A stretch of 64,000 bases of DNA from Anaerobaca lacustris (GTDB taxonomy: Bacteria; Planctomycetota; Phycisphaerae; Sedimentisphaerales; Anaerobacaceae). This document shows positions 36,289 through 43,088 of the stretch, one piece after another (position 1 is the first letter of the stretch; the number at the start of each line of letters is the position of its first letter). The notes below the pieces were generated by a model that did no database searches, had not been told where the DNA came from, and saw nothing but the letters and a program-made list of their open reading frames with translations. Location: positions 40,529 through 104,528 of the forward strand of contig NZ_JASCXX010000025.1 in NCBI RefSeq assembly GCF_030012215.1. Reading direction: 5' to 3'. Position numbers and translations under genes: made by a program.

Positions 36289-39200
36289 ATGGACTCGCTC
36301 CGTCCAGCGGTGTTGGGTATACTGCGTCGCAAGAACTGTATGGATTTGTCGCGGGACAAGGTGGTTTCGCAGGCGATCTCCCGGCTGGGGGCGGTCTCGA
36401 AGGGGGCCGTTCAGGTCGAGGGGACATGGGGGTCCTTTGCGCGCCTGCTGGCCGCTCACGTTGTCCGGACGCTGAATCGTCCGATTCTGTACATCTGTCC
36501 CCACATCGACGACGCCGACCGGGCGATAGACGACCTGCGGACGTTCGAGGCCGGACGGGTCGAGCTGTTGCCGGCCTGGGAAGGCGAGGAGGAACTGGCC
36601 GACGCCACCGACGAGACCCGCGCCGAACGGCTGCGGATTGTCTCACTGATGACCGGCAGCGACAACGCCCTTCGCCGAGGCGGCCTGATCGTCGCGCCGG
36701 TGCAGGCGCTGTGCCAGCCGGTGGCCAAGCCGGCGGCTCTGGAGGCCGGGTCGCTGCATCTGAAGGCCGATGCCGCCGTCGATCCGGAGCAGGTCGTCGA
36801 GTGGCTGGTCAACAACAGCTTCGAGCGGGTCGATGCCGTGGACCTGCCGGGCCAGTTCGCGCGGCGGGGCGGCATCGTCGATATCTACGCCCCGCTGACC
36901 AGCGGGAGGGGAGGGGCAGGCCCCCGTGCCTGCCCGGACGGCAACGAATCAGGGCAACCACAGGGGGTTGCCCCTACGGCGTCACATGCCCAGGCCATTC
37001 GCATCGAGTTTTTCGGCGACACGATCGAGAGCATCCGCGAGATCGATCTCGACACGCAGCGGTCCACGCACGAAATCGCCGGTCTGGGCATCGTGGCGGC
37101 GACGGCCGGCGCGACGGCCGATCAGCGGGAGCTGTTCGCGAATATCCTGCCGGAGGAGGCCATCGTGGTTTTTGAAGAGCCGTTGGACGTCGAGGAGGTC
37201 GCCAAGGTCTATCTGGCCCGCGTCGAGGACGGCGACCGCCTGTATTCCTGGCCGGACATCCACCAGGCGCTCTCGCGGCTGGCCCAGTTGCACGTCTGCC
37301 GGTTTGCCGGCGGTTCGACCGATGGCTCTTTTCGGCTGGACGTCAAGAGCGTTCAGCAATTCGAACGCAAGGCCACCTCGCTCTGGGCCGGACACAAGGC
37401 CGCCCTCGAAGAGCTGATCCAGCGATCCAAAGAGGGCCATCACATTCAGCTCTATTGCGAGAGCCCGGCCGAGATGCACCGCGTCGGCGAGATCGTCAAG
37501 GAGATCGATGGCCGGGTGCCGCGCAACTTCGAGCTTCTGCTGGGCTACGTCCATCAGGGTTTCGTTGTCGAATCGCTCAACACCATCGTGGTCAGCCATC
37601 ACGAATTGTTCGGCCAATATGCGCTGCGCCGGCGGCAGCGGCCCGTCCGCGCGACGGCCCCGGTCGATACGCTGTCCGATTTGCAGCCGGGCGATTTCGT
37701 CGTTCACGCCTCCCACGGGATCGGCAAGTACCTCGGCACCGAGACCGTCGATGAGAAGGCCGGCAAGGCCGAGTACCTGACGATCGAATACGCCGACAAG
37801 GTCAAGATTCAGGTCGCGGTCGCCAATATCGCCCTGGTGCAGAAGTACATCGGCACCAGCCCGAAGCGTCCGACGCTCAGCAAGGTCGGCTCGAAACGCT
37901 GGCAGAAGCAGAAGGAGAAGGTCGCCCAGTCCGTTCGCGATCTGGCCGCCGAGTTGCTCGAAATCCAGGCGAAGCGTCAGGCCATCGGCGGCATCGCCTA
38001 CGGCGCCGACTCGAACTGGCAGATGGAGTTCGAGGAGTCGTTCCCCTATCAGGAGACGCCCGACCAGATCACCGCGGCCGGCGAGATCAAGGCCGACATG
38101 CAGGAGCCGGTGGCGATGGACCGGCTGCTGTGCGGCGACGTCGGCTACGGCAAGACCGAGCTGGCGATGCGGGCGGCGTTCAAGGCGGTCGAAGGGGGCA
38201 AGCAGGTGGCGGTGCTCGTGCCGACGACGGTGCTCTCGGTCCAGCACGCGCGGACGTTCGCCGAGCGGTTTGCCGACTTCCCTATCGCGGTCGAGGTGCT
38301 CAACCGCTTCCGGACGGGCAAACAGGCCAAGGACATCGTCGCCCGCGCGCGGGCCGGGAAGGTGGATATTCTCATCGGAACACACCGGCTGCTCAGCGGC
38401 GACGTCGGGTTCAAGGACCTGGGGCTGCTGATCATCGACGAGGAGCAGCGCTTCGGCGTCGAGCACAAGGAACGCCTCAAGCGGATGCGGGTCAACGTGG
38501 ACATCCTGACGATGACCGCCACGCCGATCCCGCGCACGCTGCACATGGCGCTGCTGGGTCTGCGTGATATCAGCTCGCTGACGACGGCGCCGCTGGACCG
38601 GCGCAGCATCGTCACGCAGGTGGCCGCCTACCATCCCGAGCTGATCCGCAAGGCGATCTATCGCGAGCTGAACCGCCAGGGCCAGGTGTTCTTCCTGCAC
38701 AACCGCGTGCAGTCGATCGAGGCCAAGGCGATGGAGGTCCAGAAGCTGGCGCCGGATGCACGGCTCGACATCGCGCACGGGCAGATGAGCAAGCGCGAGC
38801 TGGAAGATGCGATGGTGAACTTCGTTCTGGGCCGGACCGACGTGCTGGTCTGTACGACGATCATCGAGTCGGGCCTGGACATCCCCAACGCCAATACGAT
38901 CTTCATCAACGATGCCGACCGCTTCGGTCTGGCGGAGATGCACCAGCTTCGCGGCCGCGTCGGGCGGTACAAGCACCGCGCTTACGCTTACATGCTGCTT
39001 CCGAACAGCCGGCCCATCGCGCCGATCGCGGCCAAGCGGCTCAAGGCCATCGAGGAATACTCGCATCTCGGTGCGGGCTTTCGCATCGCCCTGCGCGACC
39101 TGGAGATTCGCGGCGCCGGCAACATCCTCGGTCCCGAGCAGTCGGGCCATATCCAGATGGTCGGCTACCAGATGTACTGTGACATGCTGGCCCAGGCGGT

Positions 39201-39723
39201 GCGCGAGCTGAGGAACGAGAAGGTCGAGCCGCTGCCGACGGCGAACCTCGACCTGGGCTTCTCGGCCGTGATTCCCAAGAACTACATCCCCATCGATCGC
39301 CACCGCATGGATGTCTACCGCAAGATCGCCGTGTCGCGGACGCCGGCCGACCTCGACCAGATTCGGGCGGAACTGGCCGATGTCTATGGCCCGACCCCTG
39401 AGGAGACCAAGGCCCTGATCGACCTGGCCGAGCTGCGGATCGCGGCCGCCAGGTGGGACATCCGCAGCATCGTCGCCTCCCAGCCCAACCCGCTCAAAGC
39501 GGGCGACCTGATCTTCTCGTTCCGCCAAAGTGTCGAGGGCGTCCCGCCCTCGAAACGCGGGCAAGATGCCCGCGCCACGGTGGGCGCGCTGTTCGCCAAC
39601 GTCAAGGGCACCGTCCGCATCGCCGACCCCAAAACCGTCTACCTCCGCCTGCCCCCCGGCTACTTCGAGCCGCCAACGCTGATGATTCTTCTGCGGAAGA
39701 TATTCGCAATGACCGAGGAATAG
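36289..39723 (+). CDS. mfd: Transcription-repair coupling factor Mfd
   Basis: 1144 residues. The ATP-dependent translocase removes RNA polymerase stalled at DNA lesions and recruits UvrA. The UvrB-like N-terminal part includes GGIVDIYAP and IRIEFFGDTIESIREID. The RNA-polymerase-interacting CarD-like domain starts near 464 (PGDFVVHASHGIGKYLG). The helicase module has Walker A GDVGYGKTE (about 617) and the DEEQ box LLIIDEEQRFG (about 717). The C-terminal TRCF domain is complete. Residues about 205-236 and 1082-1095 are extra, low-complexity segments encoded by REP-like palindromes. An internal ATG at 36340 is an alternative start. An open minus-strand frame over most of the gene is an artefact. 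Confidence 0.96.
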   Translation: MDSLRPAVLGILRRKNCMDLSRDKVVSQAISRLGAVSKGAVQVEGTWGSFARLLAAHVVRTLNRPILYICPHIDDADRAIDDLRTFEAGRVELLPAWEGEEELADATDETRAERLRIVSLMTGSDNALRRGGLIVAPVQALCQPVAKPAALEAGSLHLKADAAVDPEQVVEWLVNNSFERVDAVDLPGQFARRGGIVDIYAPLTSGRGGAGPRACPDGNESGQPQGVAPTASHAQAIRIEFFGDTIESIREIDLDTQRSTHEIAGLGIVAATAGATADQRELFANILPEEAIVVFEEPLDVEEVAKVYLARVEDGDRLYSWPDIHQALSRLAQLHVCRFAGGSTDGSFRLDVKSVQQFERKATSLWAGHKAALEELIQRSKEGHHIQLYCESPAEMHRVGEIVKEIDGRVPRNFELLLGYVHQGFVVESLNTIVVSHHELFGQYALRRRQRPVRATAPVDTLSDLQPGDFVVHASHGIGKYLGTETVDEKAGKAEYLTIEYADKVKIQVAVANIALVQKYIGTSPKRPTLSKVGSKRWQKQKEKVAQSVRDLAAELLEIQAKRQAIGGIAYGADSNWQMEFEESFPYQETPDQITAAGEIKADMQEPVAMDRLLCGDVGYGKTELAMRAAFKAVEGGKQVAVLVPTTVLSVQHARTFAERFADFPIAVEVLNRFRTGKQAKDIVARARAGKVDILIGTHRLLSGDVGFKDLGLLIIDEEQRFGVEHKERLKRMRVNVDILTMTATPIPRTLHMALLGLRDISSLTTAPLDRRSIVTQVAAYHPELIRKAIYRELNRQGQVFFLHNRVQSIEAKAMEVQKLAPDARLDIAHGQMSKRELEDAMVNFVLGRTDVLVCTTIIESGLDIPNANTIFINDADRFGLAEMHQLRGRVGRYKHRAYAYMLLPNSRPIAPIAAKRLKAIEEYSHLGAGFRIALRDLEIRGAGNILGPEQSGHIQMVGYQMYCDMLAQAVRELRNEKVEPLPTANLDLGFSAVIPKNYIPIDRHRMDVYRKIAVSRTPADLDQIRAELADVYGPTPEETKALIDLAELRIAAARWDIRSIVASQPNPLKAGDLIFSFRQSVEGVPPSKRGQDARATVGALFANVKGTVRIADPKTVYLRLPPGYFEPPTLMILLRKIFAMTEE
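36914..36973. repeat. Two REP-like hairpins inserted in frame within mfd
   Basis: Stem GGGCAGGC/GCCTGCCC (36914-36921, 36928-36935) with loop CCCCGT, and stem GGGCAACC/GGTTGCCC (36952-36959, 36966-36973) with loop ACAGGG. Both have 8-bp stems and 6-nt loops. The first is repeated exactly at 59623-59644. The insert keeps the reading frame and adds about 30 residues. Confidence 0.85.
39534..39574. repeat. Second REP-like hairpin pair within mfd
   Basis: Stem CGAGGGCG/CGCCCTCG (39534-39541, 39545-39552) and stem CGCGGGCA/TGCCCGCG (39556-39563, 39567-39574), each with a 3-nt loop. In frame they encode SKRGQDARAT-like residues. The minus-strand reading contains GILPAFRGRDAL, a phrase often seen as spurious protein in planctomycete genomes. 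Confidence 0.85.
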
Positions 39724-39793
39724 AGGCACCCAAAGACGGCGGGGGCCCCAACCTCATGATCTACGGATGCTTCAAGAACTATACGTGTGGTGG

Positions 39794-40117
39794 TCAGGTG
39801 CATTTTCGCGATGCCGTATCCGTATACGACTCAATTGACTCCAGTTCCTTCTCATCCTGCTCGTAGGCGTAATACAGGTCCCATCGCAACTGAAGGTCCA
39901 TCCAGAAGCTCGATGACATGCCGAGGAATTTCTCTAAGCGCAGGGCGGTGCTCGGCGTCATGCCGCGACGGCCGTTGACGATCTCGTTGATTCTCTGGTA
40001 CGGGACATGAATCGCCTGGGCTAACTGACGCTGTGTCAGCTTCATCGGCTTGAGAAACTCCTCGATGAGCATTTCTCCCGGATGCGTCGGAGCGCGATGT
40101 GTCGGTATGCGGATCAT
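39794..40117 (-). CDS. higA: HigA-family antitoxin (HTH)
   Basis: 107 residues from the ATG at 40117, preceded by AGAGG; a TTG at 40147 would add ten residues. It contains the HigA signature HPGEMLIEEFLKPMKLTQRQLAQAI and an HTH_3 domain (VPYQRINEIVNGRRGMTPSTALRLEKFLG). The antitoxin neutralises HigB and represses the operon. It lies 26 nt after the toxin gene, the toxin-first order typical of higBA. The C-terminal tail is acidic (DEKELESIESY). The locus is AT-richer than its surroundings, consistent with mobility. Confidence 0.92.
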   Translation of the reverse strand: MIRIPTHRAPTHPGEMLIEEFLKPMKLTQRQLAQAIHVPYQRINEIVNGRRGMTPSTALRLEKFLGMSSSFWMDLQLRWDLYYAYEQDEKELESIESYTDTASRKCT

Positions 40118-40143
40118 CTTTCTGTACCTCTGAATGCCAGTCC

Positions 40144-40437
40144 TCAATGATAATCTGCGATCTCGACCTTGTCTGGTTCGCCCTCGACCCAGGTGAAGCA
40201 GATGCGGTACTGATCGTTGATGCGGATACTGTATTGACCCTTTCTTTCGCCCCTGAGAGCCTCCAACTGATTGCCGGGCGGTATCCGTAATTCGTCTAAC
40301 GCGTTTACTGAATCAAGTTGATCGAGCTTACGTCCTGCTATGCGCCACAGATGCTGTGGGCAGATGCGTCGTGCGTGGGACGTGTTCTTGCCATTGAACA
40401 CGTCTTCCGTCCCAGGACTCTTGAACGAACGTATCAT
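40144..40437 (-). CDS. higB: HigB/RelE-family toxin
   Basis: 97 residues from the ATG at 40437 (MIRSFKSPGTEDVFNG); a longer frame to 40488 precedes the promoter. The RelE/HigB fold is shown by LDQLDSVNALDELRIPPGNQLE and the C-terminal catalytic strand GQYSIRINDQYRICFTW, whose Arg/Tyr residues are typical of ribosome-dependent mRNA interferases. The toxin would cleave mRNA on the ribosome when free of HigA. All expected elements are present, so the toxin looks intact. Confidence 0.92.
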   Translation of the reverse strand: MIRSFKSPGTEDVFNGKNTSHARRICPQHLWRIAGRKLDQLDSVNALDELRIPPGNQLEALRGERKGQYSIRINDQYRICFTWVEGEPDKVEIADYH

Positions 40438-40443
40438 AATAAC

Positions 40444-40472
40444 ACGATAGCACGGAACCCATGCTAATGCAA
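40444..40472 (-). promoter_or_regulatory. Putative higBA promoter
   Basis: On the minus strand TTGCAT (40472-40467), a 17-nt spacer and TATCGT (40449-40444). The -10 lies only 6 nt from the toxin ATG, so the leader would be very short or absent. Confidence 0.4.
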
Positions 40473-40583
40473 GCTGATTTGCCGGCATTTTTTACGAAAG
40501 CTGTGTTTACGCCGCTGTATAATGATCAACTGCCTTAGGACAGGTGCTGTCAACGATCACCGAATCGGGCTTGGAGACAACTC

Positions 40584-40904
40584 ATGCGTGGGTCGATGTG
40601 GGGAGCCATTGTTGTAGGGGCGCTGGTGGTCGGAAGTGCGTGGGCGGGGCACGTAGACGCGACGGAGGTCAAGACCCCGGCCGTCGGGGCCGAGGCGCCG
40701 GATTTAGCCATCGTCTTCACGACGAACCATTGTCCAACCGCCCAGGCGTATGAGGACCGCCTGATCCGATTGACCGCCGACTACAAGGGCACAGTCCGCA
40801 TCGCCGACGCCAAAACCGTCTACCTCCGCCTGACCCCCGGCTACTTCGAACCCCAAACCCTCGTCATCGTTCTGGGAAGGATGTTGAGAGAGGGGGCGCA
40901 ATGA
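40584..40904 (+). pseudogene. Chimeric gene: truncated redoxin paralogue joined to an mfd 3-prime-like segment
   Basis: 106 codons. After a signal peptide (MRGSMWGAIVV ... AWAG), residues about 28-68 match the neighbouring redoxin (41552): the EAPD segment, then IVFTTNHCPTAQAYEDRLI and RLTADYK. About 24 residues between APD and IVFTT are missing. From residue about 69, GTVRIADAKTVYLRL-PGYFEP matches the C-terminus of Mfd (39606-39672) at DNA level. The redoxin-derived 79 nt differ by about five, all synonymous, by eye. The junction falls at a shared CAAGG. A -10-like TATAAT lies at 40518. It cannot fold as a thioredoxin. The stop overlaps the next gene (ATGA). Confidence 0.75.
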
Positions 40905-41470
40905 GCGAGGCGACGACGAGAGAGCCACGGCCGCTGTTCAGAGGTCCTCTCTTGGTATGTATCTGTGTGATCTACCTTGTGATTGCGGTGCTGCTCGCTG
41001 TTGTCGGACCGCTGTTCATGCACCCACCGGGTGACGACTCCAGAAGACTGACCTGCATGAAGAATCTCAAGCAACTTGGCATGTCCCTCTGGCAGTATGC
41101 AGACAACCACGAAAGGCGATATCCGCTTCCGGAGCAGCGGTGTGACCTTCTTGTCGGTGGTGACGACATCGATGCTGGCGTCTTTCGCTGTCCGGCGACG
41201 AAAGTGGGGCCGTGCAACTATGCGATGAATCCGAACGCCGATCCGGACAGCGCGGGGGATGTTGTGCTGTTGTTCGAGAGCGAACCCGGCTGGAATCAAT
41301 TTGGAGGGCCCGAATTGTTGGCGACGGAGAACCATAGGGGGCGGGGGTGCAGCATACTCTTCGTCGACGGCAGTGTCCGGTTTGTCAAGGCCGAGGAGTT
41401 GGACGAACTTAAATGGGGCGATGGCAGCAGCGCGGAGGGCGGACCGGCGTACGATGAAGAGAATCCATAA
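40901..41470 (+). CDS. Prepilin-like (DUF1559/H-X9-DG type) membrane protein
   Basis: 189 residues. A membrane helix at about 18-41 is followed by CMKNLKQLGMSLWQYADNHERRYP, the conserved helix-end of planctomycete pseudopilin-like proteins. The C-terminal motif ENHRGRGCSILFVDGSVRF is the H-X(9-10)-DG tail. There is no canonical prepilin peptidase site (GFTLxE) before the helix, so processing as a pilin is doubtful. It is related to the repeated modules of the M56 protein at 23738. It overlaps the upstream chimera by 4 nt. A surface or periplasmic binding role is possible; function unknown. Confidence 0.7.
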   Translation: MSEATTREPRPLFRGPLLVCICVIYLVIAVLLAVVGPLFMHPPGDDSRRLTCMKNLKQLGMSLWQYADNHERRYPLPEQRCDLLVGGDDIDAGVFRCPATKVGPCNYAMNPNADPDSAGDVVLLFESEPGWNQFGGPELLATENHRGRGCSILFVDGSVRFVKAEELDELKWGDGSSAEGGPAYDEENP

Positions 41471-41551
41471 ACCCCCGACCGGGAAGAGCGTATAATGGGT
41501 GCAGTGTCGCTTCGGCAGGGTATCGCGTCCACGTTTGTCAGGAGAAGAACG

Positions 41552-42682
41552 ATGTACAGATCCGCCTACAGATCCGTCGTATTGGCTGCTATCGTCGCCT
41601 TTCTGTTTGTCTCCGCCGGCTCGGCGCAGGAGAAGATCGAGACGCTGGCCATCGGGGCCAAGGCGCCGGATTTCGCCCTTCCGGGTGTCGACGGCAAGGT
41701 CCACAGGTTGTCCGATTACGGCGGGGCCAAGATTCTCGTCATTGTTTTCACGACGAACCATTGTCCTACCGCCCAGGCGTACGAGGACCGGCTGATCCGA
41801 TTGACCGCCGACTACAAGGACAAGGGCGTGGCGGTGGTGGCGATCTCGCCGAACGACGCGAAGGCGGTCCGGCTGGACGAGTTGGGGTATTCCGACCTGA
41901 ACGATTCGCTGGAGGAGATGAAGATTCGCGCCAAGCACAAGAAGTTCAACTTCCCCTATCTGTACGACGGTGAGACGCAGAAGGTCTCGAAGGCGTATGG
42001 TCCGGTGGCCACGCCGCACGTGTTCGTCTTTGACGGCGACCGGCGACTGCGCTACGCCGGCCGGATCGACGAGAACGAGCGGAACCCGAAAGAGGCCAAG
42101 TCGCACGATACGCGGAACGCGATCGAGGCACTGTTGGCCGGGGAGCCCGTCCCGGTGGAGACGACGCGGACCTTCGGCTGCTCGGTCAAGTGGTCCGACA
42201 AGCGCGATTCCGTCGAGAAGGCATTCGCCGCATGGGCCAAGGAGCCCGTCAGCCTGGAGCCAATCGACCTCGACGGCATCAAGGACCTCATCAAGAACGA
42301 CACGAACAAGCTGCGGCTGATCAATGTCTGGTCCACGGCCTGCGGCCCCTGTGTGATCGAGTTTCCCGAGTTCGTCACGATCAATCGGATGTATCGAGGG
42401 CGGCCGTTCGAGATGATCGCCTTGAGCGTCGATCCGGCGAGTCGGGCGGACGAGGTGCTCTCCTTCCTCAAAGACAAGCAGGCGTCGTTCCGGAACCACC
42501 GCTATGCCGGCGACGACGTCTACGCGTTCATCGAGGCGGTGGACAAGGACTGGCTCGGGGCGATTCCCTACACGCTGCTGGTCAAGCCGGGCGGGCAGGT
42601 TCTCTATCGCCACATGGGACTGATCGACCCGCTGGAGGTAAAGCAGGCCATCGTCGAGTACCTCGGCCGCACCTACAAGTAG
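41552..42682 (+). CDS. Exported protein with two thioredoxin-like domains
   Basis: 376 residues with a signal peptide (cleavage near GSAQE). The first domain (about 30-190) is redoxin/AhpC-like, with Cys71 in TTNHCPTAQAYE and no second cysteine in the motif. The second (about 240-376) is TlpA-like, with a CGPC motif (Cys264-Cys267) in NVWSTACGPCVIEFPEF and cis-Pro AIPYT. It probably handles thiol-disulfide exchange or peroxide in the periplasm. GGAGAAG precedes the ATG at 41552, and TATAAT at 41491 may be its -10. The preceding chimeric gene is a broken copy of the first domain. Confidence 0.87.
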   Translation: MYRSAYRSVVLAAIVAFLFVSAGSAQEKIETLAIGAKAPDFALPGVDGKVHRLSDYGGAKILVIVFTTNHCPTAQAYEDRLIRLTADYKDKGVAVVAISPNDAKAVRLDELGYSDLNDSLEEMKIRAKHKKFNFPYLYDGETQKVSKAYGPVATPHVFVFDGDRRLRYAGRIDENERNPKEAKSHDTRNAIEALLAGEPVPVETTRTFGCSVKWSDKRDSVEKAFAAWAKEPVSLEPIDLDGIKDLIKNDTNKLRLINVWSTACGPCVIEFPEFVTINRMYRGRPFEMIALSVDPASRADEVLSFLKDKQASFRNHRYAGDDVYAFIEAVDKDWLGAIPYTLLVKPGGQVLYRHMGLIDPLEVKQAIVEYLGRTYK

Positions 42683-42864
42683 CTCCGAACGCAGTGGATG
42701 CAATTCGTCCGATACAGCGCGGGTCTTGCAGAGAGCCGGTTTGCGAGTTCCCACCGCAAGGCCCCTTGATGTGTATCCATAACCTCTTGTCGTAAATGAC
42801 TTTGAGGCGACCATGAAGGCCGGAGAGGTTGTCCGTCTCGACCGAAGTCCGGGCACGAAACCTG

Positions 42865-42893
42865 TTGCGGGCGGGCGTTCGGTCTGATATAAG
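42865..42893 (+). promoter_or_regulatory. Putative promoter in the 406-bp gap 42683-43088
   Basis: TTGCGG (42865-42870), a 17-nt spacer and TATAAG (42888-42893), giving a leader of about 190 nt before the LamG gene. The rest of the gap shows no gene or clear terminator. Confidence 0.55.
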
Positions 42894-43088
42894 TGGTGTG
42901 TTGAGGCGCGTGTGCTCGGTCGGCAAGGTGAATGCGAGGCCCTTGCGGCGGATGACGAATGGGCCGGCCGTTGCGGCGGTCGGTTGGAGGTCCTGGCGCA
43001 GTGTGTATTTCGATACGGATGCTGGAGCGGGGGCTGTGCAAGTCTTCATGCATTTCAGATCAAGTCTACCCATTTAGGAGGACGAGAA

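Noticed and set aside
36982..39729. 915-codon antisense frame over mfd
   Set aside because: Shadow of Mfd with no recognisable domain or ribosome site; only the REP-derived phrase looks familiar.
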